Under the pieces are notes generated by a model that had not been told where the DNA came from, made no database searches, and saw only the letters and a list, made by a program, of their open reading frames with translations. A stretch of DNA of 64,000 nt from JAKJGV01 sp964617565 (GTDB lineage: Bacteria; Verrucomicrobiota; Kiritimatiellia; CAIQIC01; JAGNIJ01), in NCBI GenBank assembly GCA_964617565.1, contig CAZTYH010000004.1, forward strand, positions 1 through 64,000, read 5' to 3'. Positions 17,435-25,062 of the stretch are shown one piece after another. Position 1 is the stretch's first letter; every line of letters begins with the position of its first letter. A program made the position numbers and the translations under genes.

Positions 17435-18708
17435 GACTTCAAAACCTCCACTCGACCGGCCGAAACAAGGCGCTCGATCGCTTCCGGTAAATCCAGTTCC
17501 TCCTGCGCGCCATCCTTCATGTTCTTTAACACCACGATACCTTTTTCGATTTCGAGATCGCCCCGGATCACGACACACCCCGCCGAAGCCTTGTTGGCTT
17601 CCCGCATTTGCGCCTTCATGCTGCGGCCCGCCAGGTCTATTCCGCAAACCACGCCCCTCATGCGCAAGGCCTGCGCGAGAACCATGTTCTCCTCAAGCGC
17701 GCGAGCGCCATGCGACACAATCCAGATCGGGACATGCCCCGAGCGCCGCGCCCCTCCCGAAGCATCATGGGCCAGCGCCGTCACCAGCCGTTCAATACCG
17801 GCCGCAAAACCAACTCCTTCCACGGCCGCGCTGCCAAGATCAATCCTGTAACGGCCGCCGCCGGACAACGCGTCCTGCGCACCGAGCGCCGGATGACGGG
17901 TCTCCCAGACCGTATGCACGTAATAGTCCAGTCCGCGCACCAGCAACGGATTCACTTTCACCGCGATTTCCAGCCGGCCCAGGAGCCGTAGGACCTCGTC
18001 AAGATAACGGCGAGATTCGTCGCACATGAAATCCGTTACCGGCGGCAGAGACTTCACGATCTCGCCGCACGTCTGCTGCTTGCAATCCAGGATGCGCAGA
18101 ATATTCGTCTCGTAACGACGACGGCAATCCTCGCACAGCGCACCGAGATGCGGCTTCAGCGCCGAAGCCAGACCTTTCGCCACGGCTGCCCTATCATCGG
18201 GAAGGCCGCGTGTGTTTACTTCCACAGTCAATCCTTTGAGACCGATCTCCGCGAACACGTGTTGCTGCAACGCGATGGCCTCGACATCCGCCGCGGGATT
18301 CGGCGCTCCGATGGCCTCGATTCCCAATTGGTGAAACTGGCGGCGACGTCCGGCCTGAGGTCGCTCGCACCGGAACATGGGACCTACATAGTAGAGCCGC
18401 AAGCCAGCCGCATCCGGCCCAAAACCCGCCACATAGCGCATGACGCCGGCCGTACCCTCGGGACGCAAGCTCAATTGCCGGCCGCCGCGATCCTCAAATG
18501 TGTACATTTCCTTCTGCACCACGTCTGTCGTATCGCCGATGGAGCGCGTGAAGACCTGCGTATATTCCGCGATGGGAGTGCGAACTTCCTCGAAACCGTA
18601 CAGCGCCATGATCCGGCGGGTCGTCTGTTCAATTTCCTGCCAGATATGGATTTCAGGCGGTCCAAGGTCGGACATGCCCTGAACGGGCTGGGTGGTTTTT
18701 GTCGTCAT
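17431..18708 (-). CDS. hisS: Histidyl-tRNA synthetase
   Basis: Class II synthetase, 425 residues, normal length. Motif 1 region, motif 2 (YYVGPMFRCERPQAGRRR), the histidine-binding loop LVRGLDYYV, the GGGRYR loop and motif 3 (GVGFAAGIERL) are visible, with the C-terminal anticodon-binding domain after that. It lies 21 bases after the HU-family gene and overlaps aspS by four bases. The hisS-aspS pairing is common in bacteria. Confidence 0.96.
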   Translation of the reverse strand: MTTKTTQPVQGMSDLGPPEIHIWQEIEQTTRRIMALYGFEEVRTPIAEYTQVFTRSIGDTTDVVQKEMYTFEDRGGRQLSLRPEGTAGVMRYVAGFGPDAAGLRLYYVGPMFRCERPQAGRRRQFHQLGIEAIGAPNPAADVEAIALQQHVFAEIGLKGLTVEVNTRGLPDDRAAVAKGLASALKPHLGALCEDCRRRYETNILRILDCKQQTCGEIVKSLPPVTDFMCDESRRYLDEVLRLLGRLEIAVKVNPLLVRGLDYYVHTVWETRHPALGAQDALSGGGRYRIDLGSAAVEGVGFAAGIERLVTALAHDASGGARRSGHVPIWIVSHGARALEENMVLAQALRMRGVVCGIDLAGRSMKAQMREANKASAGCVVIRGDLEIEKGIVVLKNMKDGAQEELDLPEAIERLVSAGRVEVLKS

Positions 18709-18729
18709 GCAGCGGAACGATCTGAAGCA

Positions 18730-19017
18730 TCAAGCCCCGGTGATTATCTTCTTCATTATCTTGCCCGGCTTGAACTTCACGACCTTGCGGGCGGGGATCG
18801 TCACAACTTGCTCAGGCCGGTTGGGGTTTCGTCCGATGCGCTGCTTCCGCTGGCGCACCTCGAAGACTCCGAAATTACGAAACTCGACGTTCTCCCCCTT
18901 GTCCAGACTTTCGACAATATAGTCGAGCGTCTTCTGGATCACGGCAAACACATCCTGCTGGATCAGACCCGTCTCATCCGCAATCCGCACCACCAGATCT
19001 CTTTTTGTCATAGCCAC
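18730..19017 (-). CDS. HU/IHF-family nucleoid DNA-binding protein
   Basis: 95 residues. The beta-arm signature GRNPNRPEQVVTIPARKVVKFKPG and the N-terminal helix pair are complete. Such proteins bend DNA and shape the nucleoid. The start is a GTG at 19017 with GAGGAG seven bases upstream. A TTGACC/TAATAT promoter lies at 19107-19134, giving a leader of about 80 bases. First gene of hup-hisS-aspS, an unusual partner for synthetases. The exact subclass (HU, or IHF alpha/beta) is not settled. Confidence 0.92.
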   Translation of the reverse strand: MAMTKRDLVVRIADETGLIQQDVFAVIQKTLDYIVESLDKGENVEFRNFGVFEVRQRKQRIGRNPNRPEQVVTIPARKVVKFKPGKIMKKIITGA

Positions 19018-19106
19018 GTTTCGACTCCTCTCTGCGTCTTCACGCAGGCGGGCACCCCCCCCACAACCAACCGCTTTCCGTGTCCGCGTAAATTATTACC
19101 GATGCG

Positions 19107-19134
19107 ATATTAGGACTCTCCCATGAATGGTCAA
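19107..19134 (-). promoter_or_regulatory. Promoter of the HU-hisS-aspS operon
   Basis: Minus strand TTGACC (19134-19129), 16-base spacer, TAATAT (19112-19107). Start of transcription would be near 19100, about 83 bases before the GTG. Confidence 0.5.
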
Positions 19135-19171
19135 GGGGAAAGCAATCCCATCTCCAAACCATAAAGCATTT

Positions 19172-19402
19172 TCACTTTACCACGACATGAATATAAGCGC
19201 AAACAGCCGATGCAATCATGGTGATAACGGCCATGCTCTTGTTGAATAAAAGGAAATTCGCGAACTCCGTCGCAGTCTTGCTCGCCTCGATTGACGGGGC
19301 CGGAAACCACCCGTCCTTGATGCACCATACCGACAGCAGGAAAAGTCCGAGTGCCCAGATTAAAAAAGTCTTGGTCCCTTCAACATGGTACCTTCGCGCC
19401 AT
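19172..19402 (-). CDS. Small membrane protein, two predicted helices
   Basis: 76 residues, no recognised family. Helix one is FLIWALGLFLLSVWCIKDGW (about residues 13-32) and helix two is near the C-terminus (MAVITMIASAVCAYIHVVV). A short polar loop with PAPSIEASK lies between them. It starts three bases after the proS stop, so it is co-transcribed with proS. The tight coupling and reasonable codon use argue that it is real, but no function can be given. Confidence 0.6.
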   Translation of the reverse strand: MARRYHVEGTKTFLIWALGLFLLSVWCIKDGWFPAPSIEASKTATEFANFLLFNKSMAVITMIASAVCAYIHVVVK

Positions 19403-19405
19403 GCG

Positions 19406-21136
19406 TCAACTCCCTTCCTCGTTCACCACACCCAACTCCTTCAACCATTGCCCGATAGAACCCGCCGCCTCGGCCACGGGCGCGATCCGCACCTCGCCGC
19501 TATGCCGGAACCGCACCTCGACTCCACCCTTCGCAAGCGAACGCTCCCCCACGCTCACCCGGAGGGGAAGCCCCAGCAGGTCCGCGTCTTTGAACTTCAC
19601 GCCGGGCCGCTCGTCGCGATCGTCAAACAACACATCCAACCCGTCGCGCTCCAGCTCTTCCACGAGCTGCAGCGAAATCTTCATGCTCTCTTCATGCTGC
19701 GCATTAACCACCATCACTTCAACCGAATACGGCGCAACAGACACGGGCCAGATAATGCCGTCCTTGTCGAAACGCTGCTCGATCACCGCCTGCAGTGTAC
19801 GCGTCACACCGATCCCATAACATCCCATGATTGCCGGATGCTGCTTGCCCTCCGCGTCAAGATACAGCGCACCCAGTTGTTCGCTGTACTTCGTGCCCAG
19901 CTTGAAGACGTGGCCGACCTCGATCCCGCGCTTGCCCTGCAGCACCGCGCCGCAACGGGGACAAGCGTCTCCGTCTCGGGCAAAAGTCACATCGAGGTAC
20001 GCCTCCACTTTCACGTCGCGCTCGATGTCCACATTCGACAGATGCGCATCCTTCTTGTTGGCGCCTGTGACCGCACCTTTATACCCCTTCACCTTTGCAT
20101 CGGCATACACCGGGATCTTCAGTCCCACCGGACCGGCGAAGCCGACCGGAGCGCCTGTAACGGATTGGATTGTCGCATCGTCCGCCAGCGCGACCGCAGC
20201 GGCCGAAAGCGCGCGGCGCAACTTGATCTCGTTTACATCGCGGTCGCCCGGGACCACGATCGCCACCGTTTTCCCGTCCGCGACATAGATCAACGTTTTC
20301 ATCAAACGCGCCGCCGGCGATTTGAAGAATGCCGCCACTTCGGCCACCGTGCGCAGGTTCGGCGTCGCCACTTCCTCGGGTGTGCGATCGGCGCCATCGA
20401 AAACCGGCGCCACGCCCGTCGCGCTTTCCGCCCGCTCCAGGTTTGCCGCATAGGAACACTTTGTGCATTCGACTAAACCGTCCTCGCCCGAATCGGCCAG
20501 CACCATGAATTCGTGCGAGGAGCTTCCCCCCATCGCCCCGGTGTCCGCCTCCACGATTTTCGTCCGCAAACCGCAACGCTTGAAAATCCGCCGGTACGCC
20601 TCGTACATCGCCTGGTAGCTGACTTCCGCCTCGTCCCAGCCCACATCGAAGCTGTAGGCGTCCTTCATGATGAATTCTTTGGCGCGCATGAGCCCGAAGC
20701 GCGGCCTGATTTCATCACGGAACTTCGACTGAACCTGGTAAAGATTGACCGGAAGCTGGCGGTAAGAGCTGACCTCGTGAGCCACCAGGTCGGTGACGAT
20801 CTCTTCGTGCGTGGGTCCCAACACAAGGCCCCGTTCCTGCCGGTCCTTGATCTTGAACATGACGTCCTTCAGGACATCAAAACGCCCCGTTCGATCCCAT
20901 ATTTCCTGCGGATGAAGCGCGGGCATGAGAATTTCCAGCGCGCCCGCGCGATCCATCTCCTCCCGTACGATGCGTTCCACTTTTCGTAACGCCCGCAGCC
21001 CCAGCGGAAGAAACGTGTAAAGCCCCGAGCTCAACCGCCGTATCAATCCCGCGCGCAACATGAGCTTGTGGCTCGGGATTTCCGCTTCCTGCGGAGCCTC
21101 TCTCAATGTCGGAATCAACTGTTTTGACCAACGCAC
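19406..21136 (-). CDS. proS: Prolyl-tRNA synthetase, bacterial type with editing domain
   Basis: Class II synthetase with the INS editing insertion between motifs 2 and 3 (around residues 220-400), which clears Ala-tRNA(Pro). 576 residues from the GTG at 21136, preceded by GGAAGG. This gives the expected N-terminus VRWSKQLIPTLREAP; the frame extends to 21244 but the extra residues derive from repeat DNA. The motif 2 region (KFRDEIRPRFGLMRAKEF) and CYGIGVTRT are conserved. Confidence 0.95.
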   Translation of the reverse strand: MRWSKQLIPTLREAPQEAEIPSHKLMLRAGLIRRLSSGLYTFLPLGLRALRKVERIVREEMDRAGALEILMPALHPQEIWDRTGRFDVLKDVMFKIKDRQERGLVLGPTHEEIVTDLVAHEVSSYRQLPVNLYQVQSKFRDEIRPRFGLMRAKEFIMKDAYSFDVGWDEAEVSYQAMYEAYRRIFKRCGLRTKIVEADTGAMGGSSSHEFMVLADSGEDGLVECTKCSYAANLERAESATGVAPVFDGADRTPEEVATPNLRTVAEVAAFFKSPAARLMKTLIYVADGKTVAIVVPGDRDVNEIKLRRALSAAAVALADDATIQSVTGAPVGFAGPVGLKIPVYADAKVKGYKGAVTGANKKDAHLSNVDIERDVKVEAYLDVTFARDGDACPRCGAVLQGKRGIEVGHVFKLGTKYSEQLGALYLDAEGKQHPAIMGCYGIGVTRTLQAVIEQRFDKDGIIWPVSVAPYSVEVMVVNAQHEESMKISLQLVEELERDGLDVLFDDRDERPGVKFKDADLLGLPLRVSVGERSLAKGGVEVRFRHSGEVRIAPVAEAAGSIGQWLKELGVVNEEGS

Positions 21137-21150
21137 AACCCGCCCTTCCT

Positions 21151-21190
21151 TTCCATCACTCCACCAATCCATCTCTCCAGTACTCCATCT
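21151..21190. repeat. Dispersed repeat family III upstream of proS
   Basis: Minus strand shows TGGAGTACTGGAGAGATGGA and TGGTGGAGTGATGGA-type units, an imperfect tandem of 8-9 bases. The same kind of array, in inverted pairs, lies upstream of secA at 39691-39792. Confidence 0.55.
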
Positions 21191-21233
21191 GCAGGCCCGC
21201 TTATACACCAACGCGCGCCACAATCCAATTGCT

Positions 21234-21262
21234 TTGCCACACAAGTTTGTACCGTGTATAAG
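21234..21262 (+). promoter_or_regulatory. Promoter of the YtoQ-like gene
   Basis: TTGCCA (21234-21239), 17-base spacer, TATAAG (21257-21262). AAGGAG follows eight bases before the ATG at 21297. A conventional promoter with a leader of about 28 bases, in contrast to the leaderless pattern seen at other genes here. Confidence 0.6.
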
Positions 21263-21296
21263 ATGTCGCGATTTGCCACCCGAAGGAGTTCACAAA

Positions 21297-21710
21297 ATGA
21301 AGAAAGTATATTTAAGCGGCCCGATCATGGATGCACACGAAGGGCATGCGCGCGAATGGCGGGAGACCGCGAAGAAGCTGCTGGGCCCGTATTTCAAGTT
21401 GCTGGACCCGATGCGCCGTAATTTCAAGGATCGGGAAGTGGACAGCGCCAACGAGATTGTAGAGTTCGATCTCCAGGACGTGCGCGACGCCGACATTCTG
21501 CTGGTCAATTACGACAAGCCCTCCATCGGCACCTCCATGGAAGTCTTTTATGCCGCCCATGACCTGGGCAAGTTCGTTGTCGCGTTTTCACCCTACACGT
21601 TTGAGAACTGCAGCCCATGGATGGTCCGCTACTGCACCAAGATACTGCCTTCACTCGAAGGCGCGTGCGAGTATCTGCGAACCCATTTCATCCCCACGCA
21701 GGAAGAATAA
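21297..21710 (+). CDS. YtoQ-like / nucleoside 2-deoxyribosyltransferase-fold protein
   Basis: 137 residues. The N-terminal MKKVYLSGPI strand-loop, the DADILLVNYDKPSIGTSME segment and the C-terminal helix match the nucleoside 2-deoxyribosyltransferase fold, closest in my reading to the YtoQ group. In true deoxyribosyltransferases a Glu in GTxxE is the nucleophile; here it is GTSMEV, so the position is kept. The substrate is unknown. AAGGAG precedes the ATG. Monocistronic, convergent with the small basic protein gene and sharing a hairpin between them. Confidence 0.75.
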   Translation: MKKVYLSGPIMDAHEGHAREWRETAKKLLGPYFKLLDPMRRNFKDREVDSANEIVEFDLQDVRDADILLVNYDKPSIGTSMEVFYAAHDLGKFVVAFSPYTFENCSPWMVRYCTKILPSLEGACEYLRTHFIPTQEE

Positions 21711-21739
21711 AAAACGGCGCAGGCTCCCGGCCTGCGCCG
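21709..21739 (-). terminator. Rho-independent terminator of the small basic protein gene
   Basis: Perfect 10-bp stem (21715-21724 with 21730-21739), loop of five, followed on the minus strand by six T (complement of 21709-21714). The hairpin also sits just after the plus-strand YtoQ-like gene but lacks a T run in that direction. Confidence 0.8.
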
Positions 21740-21760
21740 CTCAACAACCCCGGCCGGCGA

Positions 21761-21913
21761 TTACTCGCCCTTGGTCTTCGGCAGACCGTATGCGCGGTCT
21801 CCGTCTTTCCACTTGCCGCGCTTGCGCAAAAGGTCAATTCGCTCGAAGCGCTTGAGCACATTGCGCTTCGTCGCGATCTTACTTGCCGATTTAAGACTCG
21901 AATGCATCGTCAT
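21761..21913 (-). CDS. Small basic protein of the PVC type
   Basis: 50 residues, rich in Lys and Arg. The core KRNVLKRFERIDLLRKRGKW and the C-terminal GLPKTK are the pattern of a family of very small basic proteins that I know from Verrucomicrobia, Lentisphaerae and Chlamydiae, thought to be ribosome-associated or nucleic-acid binding. The start is ATG 21913 or 21907. A strong terminator follows. Short highly charged proteins with such conservation are usually highly expressed. It is useful as a lineage marker. The function is not established. Confidence 0.8.
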   Translation of the reverse strand: MTMHSSLKSASKIATKRNVLKRFERIDLLRKRGKWKDGDRAYGLPKTKGE

Positions 21914-21986
21914 GGCACATCACTCCGTCACGTTTGTCTGTTCATTGAAAACGAGGGGCATACAAGTATCATATGAGCCCGGAATG

Positions 21987-22691
21987 TCAACCCGTGGTTT
22001 TCGCCGCATCCAGAACCACCACCCGCGGATGGGAGGCCCAACCACGGTCCCTGGCGCCGTGGGCTAAAGATTCCCGGCAATAGCGCTCAACCTGCGACGC
22101 TACATGCCGAGCCCCTTTCGAGGTGCGTGAAAGACGCCTGGAAACATCTTCCAATCCGGCCAGCGCCAACACCCCGCGCCCCTTCTCCGAATCCCACACA
22201 CCGCAGAGCGTCAACAACACGCGGCGCAACACCGGCAGCAACGAAAGTTCAAAACAGTGATCTTCACCCAATTGCAGGCGACGCAGATCAAGAACCCATA
22301 CCATCCGTCCGCCTTCCGAACTCCACCGTGACGGCCTGACGAGACGCGCGGCAAAGAGCCGCCACCGCGCCGGGGTCAAGTCGTGGCAACCGGCCAACTG
22401 ATCCACCACGCGAGAATCAACTCCGGATAAAGCCAATCGGCTTAATACCTCGTTCGCGGCCTCCTGCTCCCCGGCGCCGCTCAATGCACGCGCGATGATC
22501 AACGCAAGGTAGTCATCCGAAACCGCCGATGCGATGGGCAAGAGATCCAGATACCGTTCGACCGCCCGTGCAATCTCGCGCGCCATGGAAACGTCGAGCT
22601 GCACACAACAGAGCAATCGCAATTCGGAAATAATATGCTGGTGCAGCGAAACGCTGCCTGCCGTGTTTGAAGATTCGTCCTGCCAGATCAT
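21987..22691 (-). CDS. Protein of unknown function coupled to nrdR
   Basis: 234 residues, no family recognised. Leu/Ala/Arg-rich and probably all-helical, with repeated motifs such as ARALSGAGEQEAA and SRLALSGVDSRVV that recall TPR-like helical hairpins. No signal peptide, metal motif or P-loop is seen. Its ATG overlaps the nrdR stop (22688-22691, ATGA), so it is translated from the same message. Inference: it may act with NrdR or simply be a passenger. Confidence 0.6.
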   Translation of the reverse strand: MIWQDESSNTAGSVSLHQHIISELRLLCCVQLDVSMAREIARAVERYLDLLPIASAVSDDYLALIIARALSGAGEQEAANEVLSRLALSGVDSRVVDQLAGCHDLTPARWRLFAARLVRPSRWSSEGGRMVWVLDLRRLQLGEDHCFELSLLPVLRRVLLTLCGVWDSEKGRGVLALAGLEDVSRRLSRTSKGARHVASQVERYCRESLAHGARDRGWASHPRVVVLDAAKTTG

Positions 22692-23143
22692 TGACGGCCA
22701 ATCAATCCTTCGACTTCGCTGAGGAACTGGTTGACATCGCGAAACCGCCGGTAAACGGAAGCGAACCGGACAAAGGCCACTTCGTCCAGTTTCTCCAGGC
22801 GGTCCATCACCTTCTTGCCGATCACCACGCTGGACACTTCACGCTCATACTCGCTCTCGAGTTCTGCGATGATCGCATCCACAATCGCCTCGATCTGCTG
22901 TGCGCTGATAGGCCTCTTCTCACACGCTCGCTCAATGCCCCCAAGCAACTTGCGCCGGTCGAAATCTTCGTGCCTCGCATCGCGCTTGATCACACGCAGC
23001 GTCGCCTTCACAACCTCTTCATACGTCGTGAAACGGTACCCGCATTTCTGGCAAATACGCCGACGCCGAATCACATCTCCGTTCCGCACGGACCGGCTAT
23101 CCACCACCTTATCGTCAACATTTGAACATTTCGGGCACCGCAT
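22688..23143 (-). CDS. nrdR: Transcriptional repressor NrdR
   Basis: Represses ribonucleotide reductase genes in response to ATP/dATP. 151 residues. The N-terminal zinc ribbon (MRCPKC then CQKCGYRFTTYE) and the ATP-cone domain (VIKRDARHEDFDRRKL) are complete. No nrdAB or nrdJ gene is in the window and I did not identify an NrdR box here. The stop overlaps the next gene. Confidence 0.95.
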   Translation of the reverse strand: MRCPKCSNVDDKVVDSRSVRNGDVIRRRRICQKCGYRFTTYEEVVKATLRVIKRDARHEDFDRRKLLGGIERACEKRPISAQQIEAIVDAIIAELESEYEREVSSVVIGKKVMDRLEKLDEVAFVRFASVYRRFRDVNQFLSEVEGLIGRQ

Positions 23144-23245
23144 GGATACCTCCTGCCTTAACCCGGAATACCTTTTGTGGTATGCGAAAGGGAATACCGC
23201 CCAACATATAGCGTTGTCAACAATTTCCGGGAAAAACCTATAGAA

Positions 23246-23290
23246 AATGGCGGCTTCCGCGCTTGACTAAAGACAACGGAAACCGCCATT
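23246..23290 (-). terminator. Terminator after the Lys-rich peptide gene
   Basis: 14-bp stem (23246-23259 with 23277-23290) with one position that pairs as G-U in the minus-strand RNA, a loop of 17, then TTTTCT on the minus strand. It lies about 56 bases past the stop at 23346. Confidence 0.65.
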
Positions 23291-23345
23291 CTCAGGTTAG
23301 ATGGAAGATCAACAATTGCGCTGTTGACCCTCCTCAACGCTGTGG

Positions 23346-23411
23346 TTATTTCTTCTTCTTCGCCGCCTTCTTGGCCGGCTTCTTCTTCGCTACTTTCTTC
23401 TTCGCTGCCAT
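23346..23411 (-). CDS. Lysine/alanine-rich histone H1-like mini-peptide (21 residues)
   Basis: Composition is almost only Lys, Ala, Pro and Val, in AAKKK / PAKKA repeats, the same register as the tails of bacterial histone H1-like proteins. The ATG at 23411 has a strong AGGGGGGA about eight bases upstream. The gene has its own promoter (23727-23755) with a leader near 310 bases, and a terminator. It could be a DNA- or RNA-compacting peptide. At 21 residues it could also be a regulatory leader peptide, but nothing is encoded after it before the terminator. Confidence 0.6.
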   Translation of the reverse strand: MAAKKKVAKKKPAKKAAKKKK

Positions 23412-23726
23412 CTCTGAATCCCCCCTTTCCTTCTCGGGTGCAAAAAGCCCCGAGTTGTTTCAACCATTAGTCGACCTCGGAATTCGGGACGCGATCTGCC
23501 GCGAACAAATTGATGAAGAGAATTTTGGAGTTGTGGTTTGTGTCCCCACTTCGCGTTTCGGATTGCGTCCGCCGACGCTCGTCGTTCGTCCCTCTCGCGA
23601 ACAACCGGGTCACGCGATTCATTTCACTGCGCTGACTTCTTCCTGTCATATAAGATCTCTGCTTCGAGATCCTTCACAGCATTCCTTGTTGCGCAACGGA
23701 CATCACGCTGTGCGTTTCTGAGATAC
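23412..23726 (-). promoter_or_regulatory. Long structured 5' leader of the Lys-rich peptide gene
   Basis: About 310 bases with no believable gene. Near its 3' end a hairpin CTCGGG...CCCGAG encloses a U-rich loop just before the ribosome-binding site, so it could control translation. I do not recognise any known riboswitch, tmRNA, 6S, SRP or RNase P consensus in it. Small open frames on both strands here look like noise. Confidence 0.4.
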
Positions 23727-23755
23727 ACGATAGGAGGATTCCCCCACCTCGTCAA
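23727..23755 (-). promoter_or_regulatory. Promoter of the Lys-rich peptide transcript
   Basis: Minus strand TTGACG (23755-23750), 17-base spacer, TATCGT (23732-23727). The region just upstream (23756-23790) is A/T-rich, like an UP element. The next 100 bases to coaC hold nothing I recognise. Confidence 0.55.
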
Positions 23756-23891
23756 CTTCTTTGAAACACTTTTTTTACTTTTTTCAAACCCCGAGCCGGA
23801 CACCCAAACAGCCTCCGCGAACCATCCTTGATGAGCGAAGAGATAAAATACCGTCGCGATGACACGCAGAACTTCCTGGACGGTGAAGAGA

Positions 23892-24434
23892 TCACGACAA
23901 CAAGGATTCGATCATCGCAATAATATTTTCGAGCGCGCACAAGCGACCGGCGCCCACCACGCCGCATGCAAGCTCGCCACTCTCGACATCCATCACGTTG
24001 ACATGCCTCTCCTTGAGGGTGCGAACGTTCGACTGGGTCGCCACGTTCTTCCACATCTTTTCGTTCATTGCCGGCGCAACGATCAAGGGCGCCGTCGTCG
24101 CAAGACAGGTCGCGCTCACCACGTCATCCGCCAGCCCATGTGCCAGCTTCGCAATGACATTCGCCGTGCAAGGGGCGATCACCACCACATCGGCGGAGGC
24201 CAGGTCGAGATGCTGAAAAGCCTCGGTCGGGATCGCCTCGCACCGGCCCACCGGAACCGGATGCCGCGTCAAAGCATGGAAGGTCAATGCTCCGACATAG
24301 TGGGTGGAAGCCTCGGTCATCATGACCCACACATCCCAACCCTTGCCCATCATAAGCCTCACCAGTTCAGCCGCTTTATAGGCCGCAATGGAGCCGGTCA
24401 CCCCTAAAACCACGCGTTTTTTGGCCGTATTCAT
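23892..24434 (-). CDS. coaC: Phosphopantothenoylcysteine decarboxylase, stand-alone
   Basis: Flavin-dependent decarboxylase that makes 4'-phosphopantetheine for coenzyme A. 180 residues. The flavoprotein fold start VLGVTGSIAAYKAAEL, the substrate motif APCTANVIAKLAHG and the APAMNEKMW motif are visible, with the flexible ACGVVGAGR flap. Most bacteria fuse CoaC to CoaB; here the CoaB half is missing after the stop, so the ligase must be encoded elsewhere. Two bases after gmk. The family also contains FMN-dependent peptidyl-Cys decarboxylases, but the context favours CoA synthesis. Confidence 0.88.
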   Translation of the reverse strand: MNTAKKRVVLGVTGSIAAYKAAELVRLMMGKGWDVWVMMTEASTHYVGALTFHALTRHPVPVGRCEAIPTEAFQHLDLASADVVVIAPCTANVIAKLAHGLADDVVSATCLATTAPLIVAPAMNEKMWKNVATQSNVRTLKERHVNVMDVESGELACGVVGAGRLCALENIIAMIESLLS

Positions 24435-24435
24435 A

Positions 24436-25062
24436 TCAGTCGTCCGCCCTGTTGCGGGTCCTGTGCCGCTCGGCCAGGATAATCGCCCGCATGTTGTCGT
24501 ACGCTTCTGCCAGGTCGTCGTTGACCACTTTGTACTTATACTCCTGCCAGTGCGAAATTTCCTCTTCCGCCTGCTTCAGCCTTCGCTCGATCGTTTCCGC
24601 CGTATCCTTTCCCCGCTTCACCAATCGCTTCTTCAACGTCTCGAGCGAAGGCGGTACAACGAAGATATCCACCAGCTCGCGATGCAACGAATCGCCCGGT
24701 GGAGCTGCCGCGACGCACTTGCGAATGACCGCCGCGCCCTGCACGTCGAGATTCATCAACACGTCCCGGCCAGCCATCAACGCCTCGATCACCGGACTCT
24801 TGGGCGAGCCATAGCGGAACCCGTGCACGATCGCCGTCTCGAAAAAGTCGCCCGCCTTTAACCGACGATCAAATTCTTCTTCCGACAGGAAATAGTAATG
24901 CTTGCCGTCCACCTCGCCGTCCCGTGCCGGACGTGTCGTCGCCGTAATCGCATAATGCAGCGACTTGAACTCCGCCTGCAACTTGTCGCACAACGTGGTC
25001 TTGCCGGCGCCCGAGGGCGCGGACACGATAAAGATCATGGGGGTCCAGCTTGATTGGCTCAT
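24436..25062 (-). CDS. gmk: Guanylate kinase
   Basis: Phosphorylates GMP to GDP. 208 residues with P-loop SAPSGAGKTTL, the GMP-binding segment TTRPARDGEVDGKHYYFL and the lid region. The ATG at 25062 overlaps the yicC stop by four bases. The yicC-gmk order is conserved widely. Confidence 0.96.
   Translation of the reverse strand: MSQSSWTPMIFIVSAPSGAGKTTLCDKLQAEFKSLHYAITATTRPARDGEVDGKHYYFLSEEEFDRRLKAGDFFETAIVHGFRYGSPKSPVIEALMAGRDVLMNLDVQGAAVIRKCVAAAPPGDSLHRELVDIFVVPPSLETLKKRLVKRGKDTAETIERRLKQAEEEISHWQEYKYKVVNDDLAEAYDNMRAIILAERHRTRNRADD

Noticed and set aside
23467..23649. 60-codon minus-strand frame in the leader of the Lys-rich peptide
   Set aside because: No ribosome site and no recognisable protein features; kept as leader RNA.
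23263..23721. 152-codon plus-strand frame rich in Phe
   Set aside because: It reads the antisense of the Lys-rich peptide (AAG becomes CTT/TTC) and has no ribosome site.
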